Positions 1 to 7,973 of a DNA stretch of 58,318 nucleotides are shown here, in pieces (the stretch's first letter is position 1; the number at the start of each line of letters is the position of its first letter). This stretch comes from CAZMCC01 sp964564695 (GTDB lineage Bacteria; Planctomycetota; Phycisphaerae; Phycisphaerales; UBA1924). Below the pieces are notes generated by a model, which searched no databases, was not told where the DNA came from, and saw only the letters and a program-made list of their open reading frames with translations. The position numbers were made by a program, and so were the translations under genes. The DNA lies in assembly GCA_964564695.1 (NCBI GenBank), contig CAZMCC010000010.1, positions 1-58,318 of the forward strand, given 5' to 3'.

Positions 1-98
1 CATCCCCATCCCCGCCGATCATCGCCCGCGGTCGTTGGGTTGTTCAGAAGTCCCTCAAGACACAAACGTGTGTTGCCATCCGGAAGACTCTGACGCCT

Positions 99-989
99 TC
101 ACCGACGCGTACTCAGCGCCCGCTCGAAAAATCCCCCAATCGCCTCCCGACTCGCGTCATAGTCCGCGATGTCGTTGTGCCCCGCCTCGCCGATATCGAC
201 GCGCTCCACCTTCACCCCCGCCGCCTTGGCCGCCTCCTCCAGCACCCCCGCGTGCCGCGGCGGCACGATTCCGTCCAGCGCCCCGTGCACGATCAGGTAC
301 GGCCGCCCCTTGAGCTTCGCGACGAGCGACTTCCCGTCGAGCCCGCGCCCGATCAAGAGCGGCCCCAGCACCGGCACGTGATCCCCCGCGATCCCCGCCC
401 AGCTCGAGAACCCCGACACCGTGCACACCGCCGCCGCCGGCCGCTCCGCCGCGACCGCGAGCGCAAACGACGCCCCCAGGCTCACGCCGTAGACCCCGAT
501 CTTCGTCGCGTCGACATCCGCCCGCGCCGCGAGGGCGTCGTACGCGGCGAGCGCATCAACCCGCAACACCCCGCGCGAGGGCGTCCCCGCGTCCGACCGT
601 CCATACCCGCGGTAGTCGAAGATCAGCACGTGGAACCCGTGCGGGGGGCGGTGCACCAGGAACCGCGAGAAGTCCGCGTGCGACTCGATGTTCCCCGCGT
701 TCCCGTGGCAGTGCAGGATCGCCGGTCGTTTCTCCCCCGGCTCCGCGCCCGCCGCGCGCAGCAGCCACCCGTGCAGCTTCACGCCGTCGGGCGTGGTGAA
801 CCACACGTCCTCGACGCTCTTGGGCGTCGGGAACTCGTCCCGCGACGGGAAGTAGAACACCAGCCGCTCGACCCACCCGGTCATGCGCAGCACCGCCGCC
901 CCGACCAGCAGCACGGCCACCACGCGCGCGGCCCGCAGCCAGGGATTGGACCTCTTCCGCTCGACAGCGCTCGTCGCCAGTGTGGGCAC
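99..989 (-). CDS. alpha/beta hydrolase, membrane-anchored (Bem46/ABHD13-like)
   Basis: Probably a serine hydrolase of the alpha/beta fold, about 296 residues; the substrate is unknown. After a short basic head comes one hydrophobic segment (VVAVLLVGAAVL), likely a signal anchor. The hydrolase core follows with HCHGNAGN (oxyanion region), FDYRGYGRSD, the nucleophile elbow GVSLGAS, the late Asp region HGALDGIVP and the His region GEAGHND, so the Ser-Asp-His triad is intact. The GTG at 989 is preferred because AAGGGAG lies just upstream and the longer frame would overlap the DNA methyltransferase ending at 1006. It runs in the same direction as that gene, 16 bp downstream, so the two may be co-transcribed. 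Fold call is firm; specificity is open. Confidence 0.88.
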   Translation of the reverse strand: MPTLATSAVERKRSNPWLRAARVVAVLLVGAAVLRMTGWVERLVFYFPSRDEFPTPKSVEDVWFTTPDGVKLHGWLLRAAGAEPGEKRPAILHCHGNAGNIESHADFSRFLVHRPPHGFHVLIFDYRGYGRSDAGTPSRGVLRVDALAAYDALAARADVDATKIGVYGVSLGASFALAVAAERPAAAVCTVSGFSSWAGIAGDHVPVLGPLLIGRGLDGKSLVAKLKGRPYLIVHGALDGIVPPRHAGVLEEAAKAAGVKVERVDIGEAGHNDIADYDASREAIGGFFERALSTRR

Positions 990-1005
990 GCCGGCTCCCT
1001 TGCGT

Positions 1006-2118
1006 TCACCCCTCGTCGCTCCCCCTGGTCCCCGCCGTCCCCTTCGCGCCTTTAGGCTTGCGCCCCCTCTTCCCCCCAACCTTTCGCGGCGCGAAGATCG
1101 CCGTGCTCTGCTCCCCCTCCTCCTGCCCGCGCGGCAACGGCCCGATCTTCGTGATCCGCTCCCACGCGCTCCGCGCGTTCGCCGTCGAGTATTCGCACCC
1201 GATGAAGTGCCTGTTCTCATCGAACGCGACGACGCCGGTGGTGCCCGAGCCCAGGAACGGGTCCATCACGACCATCCCCTCGTCCGAGCACGCCCGGATC
1301 ACCCGGCGCAGGTACACCTCCGGCAGCTGGTTGTCGTGCCCCGGGCGCCGCTCCTTGTTGTTCCCCTGGATGCGCCCCCAGAACTTTCCGTACCACACAT
1401 CCATCGGCAGGCGCATCCCCGCGGGCATCCCGTCGTTCTTCTCTTCCGTCCGAGGATCGCCGTAGATCGCCCGCCGGTCCGAAAGCTCCAGCACGCCGTC
1501 GGGATTCCAGATGCGGCACGTGCCGGCGCCCGTCCCCGAGATCCCGCGCCGCCTCGCCTCCGGCGCCGCAACGGGGCGCGGCTCACGCGCCTTGGCGAAG
1601 TACAACGCGTGCACCTTCGAGTTGATGAACCGCGTGTTCGTGTTCTGCCCGAACCGGTAATGCCACACGCACCAGTTGATCATGTGCAGCCCGCGCTGCT
1701 TCAGGTGAATCACGATCTCCGCCGCCGTGTCGTCCGGGATGTTCACCCACAGCGCGCCGTGCGGCGCCAGCGCCGCGATGCACGCGTCCAGCCACCGGTG
1801 CGTGAAGTCGACGTAGTCCTCCCGCTCCATCGCGTCGTGCCACGCGTCGTGCTGGTCGCGATGCTTCAGGTGCTCGCGCGCAATCTCGCGGTCGTAGTCC
1901 CGGTTCCAGTTGAAGGGCGGATCGGCGAACACCAGGTCCACCTTCCCCTCCGCGCACTCGGGAATCCGCGGAATCAGCTCCGTGCAGTCCCCGATGTACA
2001 CCCGCGCCGTCGCCTTGGTGCGGGCGTGCGTGGCCTCGAGATCGGGCTTGAGCGCCCGCCCCAGCTTCGCGCGCGCAACAACCACCGGCGTCGGATGAGT
2101 CCCGTTTGTGCGTGTCAT
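1006..2118 (-). CDS. DNA adenine/cytosine-N4 methyltransferase (DPPF type)
   Basis: Site-specific DNA methyltransferase of the N6-adenine/N4-cytosine group. The catalytic motif ADPPFNWNRDYD comes before the SAM-binding motif DPFLGSGTTG, the beta-class order, with the presumed target-recognition segment between them (about residues 120-270). Length near 370 residues fits a complete enzyme. The tail is Lys/Gly/Arg-rich and low complexity. The ATG at 2118 gives MTRTNGTH; a start 30 bp upstream is also possible and neither has a good ribosome site. No restriction endonuclease is recognisable nearby, so it looks like an orphan methylase with an epigenetic role or the remnant of a restriction system. 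Recognition sequence cannot be inferred. Confidence 0.9.
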   Translation of the reverse strand: MTRTNGTHPTPVVVARAKLGRALKPDLEATHARTKATARVYIGDCTELIPRIPECAEGKVDLVFADPPFNWNRDYDREIAREHLKHRDQHDAWHDAMEREDYVDFTHRWLDACIAALAPHGALWVNIPDDTAAEIVIHLKQRGLHMINWCVWHYRFGQNTNTRFINSKVHALYFAKAREPRPVAAPEARRRGISGTGAGTCRIWNPDGVLELSDRRAIYGDPRTEEKNDGMPAGMRLPMDVWYGKFWGRIQGNNKERRPGHDNQLPEVYLRRVIRACSDEGMVVMDPFLGSGTTGVVAFDENRHFIGCEYSTANARSAWERITKIGPLPRGQEEGEQSTAIFAPRKVGGKRGRKPKGAKGTAGTRGSDEG

Positions 2119-2169
2119 AGACAGGTCGAGTGTACCTCGTTCTCGCACGCCGCGCCAGCAGGAGAGGCC

Positions 2170-2310
2170 GTACGCAGAGGACGCGGAGAAGGGCGGAGGG
2201 CCGCAGAGTCAGGAAGAAGTCATGTGCGCCGGGATCCCGTGCCCGAATTCAAAGTCCCAATTCCCCTCCGCGTTACTCCGCGTTCCTTCTCCGCGTCCTC
2301 CGCGTACGCC
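2170..2310. repeat. inverted pair of CGCGTCCTCCGCG repeats
   Basis: Two degenerate copies of a CTCCGCGTCCTCCGCGTACGC-like unit face each other at 2170-2198 and 2266-2310, separated by about 70 bp of unrelated sequence. They occupy the gap between two genes. The same unit occurs at 5634-5680 and as another facing pair at 18464-18621. No protein is encoded. Confidence 0.75.
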
Positions 2311-2342
2311 TTGTTCGGCCGATCTGCCACTGTCGGTTGCTG

Positions 2343-3221
2343 TCACTTCGCCCCGCCCTGATCCCGCTCCGCGTTGCTCAATTCAATCAGCGCCGCGTGC
2401 TTCATCAGCGTCCCCGCCGCGCTCGAGGCCGCCGCCAGCCACCCCGCGTACCCGTCCATGAACGCCCGCTTCACCACCAGCTGCTTCAGCCCGGCCAGCA
2501 CCGGCGACACCGCCAGCTTCGTGTACGAGCTCCGCTTCCCCGCCGCGTGCAGGCTCGCCGCCATCGTCCGCGCGTGCACCGCCTGCTTGGCCAGAAACTC
2601 CGCGAACGTCGTCACCGAGTCGTGCCGCATCGTCCCCGACAGCCCCACCACCACGGCCCCGTGAGCAGGCTCAAGCACGTCGTGCGGATCAAGCCCCGTC
2701 CACGCCGCCCGCCCCGCCTTCACCAGGCGTACCCGCCGCTCCGGCTGCCACGCGTAATGCAACGCCCGTCCGCGATAGAACACCTTCCGATTCACCGTGA
2801 ACGCCTCGGCACTCGGCGCCCCAGCGCTCGGCTCGAGCGCGTGCCGGATCGCCGCCGCCAGGTCCAGCTCCACCGCTTCGTCCGAATCGATGCACAGCAC
2901 CCACCCATGACGGCACTCCAGCAGCGCCTTCTGCTTCGTCCTCACATGCCCCATCCACTCCGACCGCACCACCCGCACGCTCGTCCGCCCCCCCGACTCG
3001 CCCGCCGCCGCCCCCCCCACAGACTCGATCCGCTCGATCGTCCCGTCCGTCGACCCCGAATCCACCGCGACGATCTCGTCCACCACCAGCCCGCCCGCAT
3101 ACTCCCCGCGCCCCGTCAGCGAGTCGAGCGTCCGCCCGATCGTGTCGACGTTGTTCCTGCACACAATCGCCGCCGACAGGTCGAGTGCGTGGGGACTGGA
3201 GGGTGTGGGGGCGCCGGTCAC
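2343..3221 (-). CDS. glycosyltransferase family 2 (WaaE/KdtX-like)
   Basis: GT-A fold sugar transferase of about 292 residues, probably acting on the lipopolysaccharide core or another envelope glycan at the cytoplasmic face. The N-terminal nucleotide-binding strand is SAAIVCRNNVDTIGRTLDSL, then VDSGSTDGT and the metal-binding CIDSDEAVE (DxD-like). The short C-terminal region with RRVRLVK and HDVLEP blocks resembles WaaE/KdtX beta-glucosyltransferases. The start is the GTG at 3221. It diverges from an LPS-kinase-like gene at 3494, which supports an envelope role. The acceptor is unknown; the family call is solid. Confidence 0.88.
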   Translation of the reverse strand: MTGAPTPSSPHALDLSAAIVCRNNVDTIGRTLDSLTGRGEYAGGLVVDEIVAVDSGSTDGTIERIESVGGAAAGESGGRTSVRVVRSEWMGHVRTKQKALLECRHGWVLCIDSDEAVELDLAAAIRHALEPSAGAPSAEAFTVNRKVFYRGRALHYAWQPERRVRLVKAGRAAWTGLDPHDVLEPAHGAVVVGLSGTMRHDSVTTFAEFLAKQAVHARTMAASLHAAGKRSSYTKLAVSPVLAGLKQLVVKRAFMDGYAGWLAAASSAAGTLMKHAALIELSNAERDQGGAK

Positions 3222-3270
3222 GCTCGATGGTGGGGCCGCCGTCTCGGGATGTCAACGTGGTTCCCGTGGG

Positions 3271-3301
3271 TGCCACGACCGGCCGCTTTGGGCCGGTCGT
3301 G
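3271..3301 (+). repeat. GGTGCC-hairpin, copy A
   Basis: A perfect 10-bp stem (arms 3274-3283 and 3292-3301, CACGACCGGC/GCCGGTCGTG) closes an 8-nt CGCTTTGG loop and is preceded by GGTGC. It sits between two divergent genes. It belongs to a family in this window that keeps the GGTGCC entry and GCTTTG loop while the stem changes. Confidence 0.8.
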
Positions 3302-3432
3302 TTCTTGCCCCCTCTCCCTCGCGGCTCTGAGCGAGGGAGAGGGCTTGGGTGAAGGCTCGACTCCTCATTCTCCTTCAAAGCTCCGCAACCTTTGACATCG
3401 CCGCGCGCAGCCCGCACCCTCTCATCACCGGG

Positions 3433-3463
3433 TGCCACTACCGGCGGCTTTGAGCCGGTAGTG
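3433..3463 (+). repeat. GGTGCC-hairpin, copy B
   Basis: Perfect 10-bp stem (3436-3445 with 3454-3463, CACTACCGGC/GCCGGTAGTG) around loop GGCTTTGA. Same orientation as copy A 160 bp upstream. One stem base pair differs from copy A and is changed on both sides (GAC/GTC to TAC/GTA), so pairing is preserved. Confidence 0.8.
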
Positions 3464-3493
3464 CCTCGGGTCTCCCCTGTGTACCGTCCCCCA

Positions 3494-4306
3494 ATGTCCG
3501 ACGCCACGGCCACTCTGCGCGTCATCCGAGCCGCCCCCGGCGTGGACTCCGCCGCGCTCGCCCGCGAGCTCTCCGACGCCTCATGGATCAGCGTCGCCAC
3601 ACCCCTCAAGCTCGACGCGGGAGGGGGGGGCGACGGCTCGTGGGTCCGCCGCGGCTCCCTTGCGGGGCGCGATGTCGTGGTGAAAGCCCGCACCCTCTCC
3701 CCCTCCGACCGCCTCAAAGCCCTCGTCGGCCAGTCGCGCGCCGACCGCCACTGGCGCGGCGCCGCCCGCCTCGCGCGCGCCGGCATCCGCACCGCCACCC
3801 CCCTCGCCATCCTCCGCGGCACGTTGGGAGGGCGTCCCACAGAACTCCTCGTGTGCGAGTTCGTCCCCGGCGTCTCGCTCCTCGCCGCGATCGCGGCCCT
3901 CGCCCGCGCTCCGGTCCCGCGCGAGCACGCCCTCGCCCGTGCCGCCGGCCTCTCCATCGCCGACCTCGCCGGTGGGGGGGCCGCGGGTTTGTTCAACCGC
4001 GACCACAAGCCATCGAACCTCATCGTGCTCGGCGAAGGCGCCGCGGTCCCGCGCATCGTGATGCTCGACACCGTCGCGATCCGCACCGCCCGCGGCGACG
4101 CCTCCCTCGCCCGCATGCTCGCCTCGCTCGTGATCGAGCCCACGGGCGTGGGGCTCACGCCGAACCTGCGCCGTCCCCTCCTCTTCCGCGCCGCCCTCGC
4201 CGCCGCCGACCAGGACCGCGCCCGTGCCCGCCGTCTCTACCGCGCCGCCGCACAAATCGTCCGAGAACATGGCGACCCGACCCCGCGCGTGAATCCGCTC
4301 GCCTGA
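3494..4306 (+). CDS. lipopolysaccharide (Kdo/heptose) kinase-like protein
   Basis: Protein-kinase-fold phosphotransferase of the WaaP/KdkA/InaA group, about 270 residues, probably phosphorylating a core sugar. Visible signatures are RDVVVKARTL (ATP-binding Lys), LVCEFVPG (hinge), FNRDHKPSNLIV (catalytic loop, RD-KPSN) and MLDTVAIR in the position of the DFG strand. The ATG at 3494 is chosen because the frame upstream runs through hairpin copy B; it gives MSDATATLRV. It diverges from a glycosyltransferase, and both fit an outer-envelope locus. The acceptor cannot be told from sequence. Confidence 0.8.
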   Translation: MSDATATLRVIRAAPGVDSAALARELSDASWISVATPLKLDAGGGGDGSWVRRGSLAGRDVVVKARTLSPSDRLKALVGQSRADRHWRGAARLARAGIRTATPLAILRGTLGGRPTELLVCEFVPGVSLLAAIAALARAPVPREHALARAAGLSIADLAGGGAAGLFNRDHKPSNLIVLGEGAAVPRIVMLDTVAIRTARGDASLARMLASLVIEPTGVGLTPNLRRPLLFRAALAAADQDRARARRLYRAAAQIVREHGDPTPRVNPLA

Positions 4307-4313
4307 TGGGTGT

Positions 4314-4352
4314 TGAATGGGTGCCCCGTCGGAGCTCTGTCCGCCGGGCTCT
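4314..4352 (+). repeat. GGTGCC-hairpin of the CCGCCGGGTCTTC subtype
   Basis: GGGTGCCCC is followed by an imperfect stem (CGTCGGA with TCCGCCG) around GCTCTG, then GGGCTCTTC. Two further copies with nearly the same sequence lie at 17461-17504 and 21083-21126 in the opposite orientation. It overlaps a possible earlier start of the next gene and argues against that start. Confidence 0.7.
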
Positions 4353-4381
4353 TCCGCCCCATTCGCCCTACCCTCCCTCGA

Positions 4382-5398
4382 ATGCCCGGCTCCTCCTTCC
4401 GCCAAGCCATCAAACGCGTCGTCGTCGCGGTCGCCGGGCCCAGCAACGCCAGCCGCGCCTCGGCCGTCGTCAACACCACCGTCACCCTCCCCCCGCCGCT
4501 CCCGCTGCCGACTTGGCGCGACGAGGTCGAGGCCACCGGCCGTCTCGTCACCCCGCACGGCAGCGTCCGCGCCATCGCCCCCCGCGCCGAGCTCTACCCC
4601 CGCTCCGGCCGCTACCCGCCTGTCGTCCCCGGCCCGAGCGTCCCCTCCGGCAAGCGCCCGCTCCCCAACGACAAGCTCCAGTACTACCCCCGCTGGCACG
4701 TCCCCGAGCACCCCCGCTCCTGGACCTGGCCCAGCTACCTGAGCCCCGACGCGTCGCCCTGGCTGCGCGTCCTGCACGACCTCTACTCGAGCCCCTTCAG
4801 CTTCCCCTCATCGCTCGCCCCCGAGAGCGGCCTGCTCGTCCACTCCATCGTCCGCAACCACCGCCCCAAGCTCGTCATCGAGACCGGCTCGTTCATCGGC
4901 GTCAGCACGCTCTGGATCGCCGCCGCCCTCAAAGAGAACGGCGACGGCGGCGTCGTCCACGCCTTCGACGACTTCGGCCCCATCGAGCCCGGCCCCTGGC
5001 GCGAAGTCGCCATGCCCACCGGCCGCCTCGAGTTCGTCGCGAACAACATCGCCAGGGCCGGCCTCGCCGACCACGTCGTCTTCCACCCCGGCAACAGCTC
5101 CTTCGAGATCCGCGCCGCACACGACGAAATCAAACGCGACGGCGGCGCCCAGCTCGCCTTCCTCGACGCCGACCACGGCGTCATCGGCGTCTGGCAGGAC
5201 TTCTGGGCCACCGAGCCCCTCCTCAACACCGGTGCCCTCGTCATGCTCCACGACACCTTCCCCGACTACTGCGGCTACGACGGCCCCCGCCACCTCCTCG
5301 ACCACGTCAACCAGCAGGCCGCCGGCGTCTACGAAAAACTCGACCTGTACCTGGCGCCGATGAACTACGGCCTCGGGCTGATCCGCCGAGTCGGTTGA
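4382..5398 (+). CDS. class I SAM-dependent methyltransferase (Methyltransf_24-like)
   Basis: About 338 residues. A poorly conserved Pro-rich first half is followed by a Rossmann methyltransferase domain: KLVIETGSFIGVSTLWIA (SAM motif I, E-G-F-G variant), VHAFDDFGP (acidic end of beta 2), FLDADHG (beta 4) and ALVMLHDTFPDY. The D-x-D-H-G and HD-F pattern is typical of the CmcI/Methyltransf_24 group acting on small molecules or sugars. The ATG at 4382 avoids the repeat at 4314-4352. It lies downstream of the LPS-kinase-like gene in the same direction (75 bp gap), so a role in glycan or lipid decoration is possible but unproven. Confidence 0.82.
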   Translation: MPGSSFRQAIKRVVVAVAGPSNASRASAVVNTTVTLPPPLPLPTWRDEVEATGRLVTPHGSVRAIAPRAELYPRSGRYPPVVPGPSVPSGKRPLPNDKLQYYPRWHVPEHPRSWTWPSYLSPDASPWLRVLHDLYSSPFSFPSSLAPESGLLVHSIVRNHRPKLVIETGSFIGVSTLWIAAALKENGDGGVVHAFDDFGPIEPGPWREVAMPTGRLEFVANNIARAGLADHVVFHPGNSSFEIRAAHDEIKRDGGAQLAFLDADHGVIGVWQDFWATEPLLNTGALVMLHDTFPDYCGYDGPRHLLDHVNQQAAGVYEKLDLYLAPMNYGLGLIRRVG

Positions 5399-5453
5399 TC
5401 CTCTCGTTCGCGTTCAATCTCGCTTGTTCTCCCGCTCGCGTCCTCTCGCTCTT

Positions 5454-5680
5454 CAGGCCGAAGGCCTGGTCGTGAGTAGCCGGCGGTGGAGGAGGCTTTG
5501 CGACGACACTGCCGGAAAGCGGTCCCAATTCTCTCTCGATCTCTTTGTTCAACTGCAGCCTGAAAGGCTGCTCGTGCCGTCGCTACCGCTGCACCCGCGT
5601 GATACGGAGCGCGGGCCCTCACATCGCTTCCCACTTCTCCGCGTTCCTCCGCGCTTCTCCGCGTCCTCCGCGTACGCCTT
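5454..5680. repeat. mosaic of GTAGCC element, GAA-loop hairpins and CGCGTCCTCCGCG repeat
   Basis: The gap after the methyltransferase contains a mini-hairpin CAGGCC-GAA-GGCCTG (5454-5468) and a GTAGCCGGCGGTGGAGGAGG block running to the GGAAAGCGG at about 5520. That block is repeated nearly identically, inverted, at 38450-38497. A second mini-hairpin GCAGCCT-GAA-AGGCTGC lies at 5555-5571, and a CGCGTCCTCCGCG unit at 5634-5680. No coding region is supported in 5399-5695. Confidence 0.75.
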
Positions 5681-5695
5681 CTTCCGCGCGGCCGT

Positions 5696-6616
5696 TCACT
5701 TCACCCGATCCGCCACACACAAATACTCCCCCGCCGCCACCGCCTCCCCCTCCTCGACCGCGTCCCCAAGGTAATGGTGCCGGAACGCCTGGCTCCCCAG
5801 CAATTCCTTCTTCACAAACCCCCGATCCGCGAGCCACTTGTCGAGCTTGTCGCGCCCGATCCCGAACACGAACGGCTCGCTCCTGGCCGTCGGCAGGTCG
5901 CGCATCCCCTCGCCCGCCGCACGCGTGCGCGTGAAGTCCACCGCGCCGGTGTCCGCCTGCGGCTCGAGAAACGTGAACAAGATCCGCGACTTCGCCCCGC
6001 CCTGCCCTCTCACCGCGGCGAACAGCTCGTTCACGCGCTCCTCGGGCAGGTACATGACCAGCCCCTCCGCGATGTACAGCGTGTTCGCGCTCGACTTGTA
6101 CAGGGGGCACCGCGCCAGCGCATCCTGCAGCGTCTCCTTGTGCAGGTTCAGGCTCGCCGTCGCGAGGTTCGGCGCCGGCAGCAGCGGCTTCATCACCGCC
6201 CGCATCTTGACGCGCTGCGTCGGCACCCGATCAAGCTCGATGAACGTCACCCGCGGCAGCGACTTGTACAGCCGCGGCGCCAGCGTGTCGTACCCCGCCC
6301 CGACCACCACCACCTGGCTGAACCCCTCCCCGATCGCCTTGCGGGCATGATCCTCCACCGCCCGCTTGCGCGCCACGATGTGCAGCCCGAACCCCGGCAG
6401 CGTCCGCTTCTCCGCCGTGCGGAGCTTCTTCTTCATCCACGCCTTGTCCCAGAACCACACCGCCCACCGCAACGGCCCCGGACTCGCCTTCACGCACGCC
6501 AGGCTCATCTCCGCCGCCTCCCGCGGCACGAGCGCCTCGTACCGCTCATCCGTCGCGGTGAACGCGAGGGCCGCGGCGACGTATCGGGCAGAGTTGGATG
6601 GGCTTGAATTGCTCAT
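5696..6616 (-). CDS. SAM-dependent O-methyltransferase, LCMT/COG3315 family
   Basis: About 306 residues, related to leucine carboxyl methyltransferase and the actinobacterial TIGR00027 enzymes, which methylate carboxyl or hydroxyl groups of small molecules. The characteristic order is visible: an N-terminal helix region with SARYVAAALAFTATDERY, VARKRAVEDHARKAIGEG, VVVVGAGYDTLAPRL (SAM-binding GAGYDT), FIELDRVPTQRVK (the ELD ribose-binding acidic pair) and LYIAEGLVMYLPEERV (motif 4). Length matches the family. It lies 12 bp downstream of tag on the same strand and may share its transcript. The substrate is unknown. Confidence 0.87.
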   Translation of the reverse strand: MSNSSPSNSARYVAAALAFTATDERYEALVPREAAEMSLACVKASPGPLRWAVWFWDKAWMKKKLRTAEKRTLPGFGLHIVARKRAVEDHARKAIGEGFSQVVVVGAGYDTLAPRLYKSLPRVTFIELDRVPTQRVKMRAVMKPLLPAPNLATASLNLHKETLQDALARCPLYKSSANTLYIAEGLVMYLPEERVNELFAAVRGQGGAKSRILFTFLEPQADTGAVDFTRTRAAGEGMRDLPTARSEPFVFGIGRDKLDKWLADRGFVKKELLGSQAFRHHYLGDAVEEGEAVAAGEYLCVADRVK

Positions 6617-6628
6617 GGGCAGGCAAGG

Positions 6629-7213
6629 CTACACCTTCCCCGCCGCGATGCACACCTTGTACCGCGGACACGTCGCCAGATGGTCGTTGACCATCCCCGT
6701 CGCCTGCATCAGCGAGTAACAGATCGTCGACCCCACGAACTTGAACCCCCCCTTCGCCAGCGCCTTGCCCATCGCGTCCGACTGCGCCGTCGTCGCGGGG
6801 GCCGTGCCGTGCTCGGTCCATGTGTTGACGATCGGCCGCCGCCCCTTCTCCGGATCCACAAACTTCCACAGGAATGCGTCGAGCGTCACGCCCGACTCGC
6901 GCAGCGCCTGATACGCCTTCGCGTTCGTCACCACGGCGTTCACCTTCAGCGTGTTCCGAATGATCTTCGGATTCTCGAGCAGCTTCGCGATCTTCGACGC
7001 CGTGAACTTCGCCACCTTCGCCGGATCAAACCCCTCGAACGCCTCGCGATACCCCTCGCGCTTCGAGAGGATGATCGACCAGCTCAGCCCCGCCTGCGCC
7101 CCCTCGAGGTTCAGCATCTCGAACAGGTGCCGCTCGTCGTGGCTCGGCACGCCCCACTCGGTGTCGTGATACGCGCGGTCGAGATCGGTCTTGGGCCATG
7201 GGCATGCGGGCAT
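6629..7213 (-). CDS. tag: DNA-3-methyladenine glycosylase I
   Basis: Removes 3-methyladenine from alkylated DNA, the first step of base excision repair. The protein (about 194 residues) starts MPACPWPKTDLDRAYHDTEWG. Cys4, the His of YHDTEWG and the C-terminal His/Cys of VNDHLATCPRYK match the four zinc ligands of Tag. LNLEGAQAGLSW carries the Glu of the base-binding pocket and the helix-hairpin-helix region follows. The ATG at 7213 puts the Cys at residue 4 as in E. coli Tag; a GTG at 7234 would add seven residues. It diverges from the ECF sigma gene and lies upstream of the LCMT-like gene. Confidence 0.93.
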   Translation of the reverse strand: MPACPWPKTDLDRAYHDTEWGVPSHDERHLFEMLNLEGAQAGLSWSIILSKREGYREAFEGFDPAKVAKFTASKIAKLLENPKIIRNTLKVNAVVTNAKAYQALRESGVTLDAFLWKFVDPEKGRRPIVNTWTEHGTAPATTAQSDAMGKALAKGGFKFVGSTICYSLMQATGMVNDHLATCPRYKVCIAAGKV

Positions 7214-7421
7214 CCGGGACGGTAGAACATTCACGCGGGTTATTTCCCCTGCCGTGCCTTCTTCCCGCCCACCAATCCAACCGAGCCCGACCTCCGAATA
7301 CCCCCCATCGTGTCACAGGGCGCGATCGCCGCGCGGCCGCGTGACGGGGGTCCCGGGGAGATATCCTCCCTTCCGCGTGGGATGTCGCGAGTTTTCCCTC
7401 TGTGGCGAGGCCCGAAACGGC

Positions 7422-7973
7422 TTGACCGACGAAGACCTCCTCAAGCTGGCCGCGACAGGAGATCGTCAGGCGTTCCTGACGATCTACGACCGCTACAGCC
7501 CGCGCGTGCTCGGGCTGCTTGTGAAACTCCTGCGCGACCGGACCGAGGCGCAGGACGTGCTGCAGGACGTGATGTGGGAGATCTGGCGGAAGGCGGATCG
7601 TTACAACCCGGCCCTCGGCGCCGCCGCCTCGTGGATCCTCATGACCGCCCGCTCCCGCGCCATCGACGCCGCCCGCCGCTCCAAACGCTGGGACCGCACC
7701 CGCGCACTCGCGGACGATGCCGGCGCGCGGGTCGATTCGCCGCCGGGCCTGGCCCCGCGCTCCGACGAACTCGCGCGGATGCTCGACGCGCTGCCCGACG
7801 AGCAGCGCACGGCCGTGCACCTCGCGTTCGTCCAGGGGCTCACCCGGGCCCAGATCGCCGACATCACCGGCGCGCCGATCGGCACGGTCAAGACCCGGAT
7901 CGCGCTGGCGATCCGGCGCATGAGCGAGCAGGCGCGCACATCGATGGGAGGGGTGGGGGGGGCCACGCCATGA
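7422..7973 (+). CDS. ECF RNA polymerase sigma factor
   Basis: Sigma-70 family ECF factor of about 183 residues. Region 2 is AFLTIYDRYSPRVLGLLVKL...AQDVLQDVMWEIW; region 4 is LPDEQRTAVHLAFVQGLTRAQIADITGAPIGTVKTR, a clear helix-turn-helix. The frame is open further upstream, but homology begins at LTDEDLL. The TTG at 7422, with GCGAGG about 11 nt upstream, is the best start. Its stop overlaps the next start as ATGA (7970-7973), so it is translationally coupled to the cupin anti-sigma factor, the usual sign that the partner controls this sigma. It is probably autoregulated; its target promoters are unknown. Confidence 0.9.
   Translation: MTDEDLLKLAATGDRQAFLTIYDRYSPRVLGLLVKLLRDRTEAQDVLQDVMWEIWRKADRYNPALGAAASWILMTARSRAIDAARRSKRWDRTRALADDAGARVDSPPGLAPRSDELARMLDALPDEQRTAVHLAFVQGLTRAQIADITGAPIGTVKTRIALAIRRMSEQARTSMGGVGGATP

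Noticed and set aside
35..313. Plus-strand frame at the window start
   Set aside because: Pro/Arg-rich shadow opposite the alpha/beta hydrolase; nothing recognisable in bases 1-98 either.
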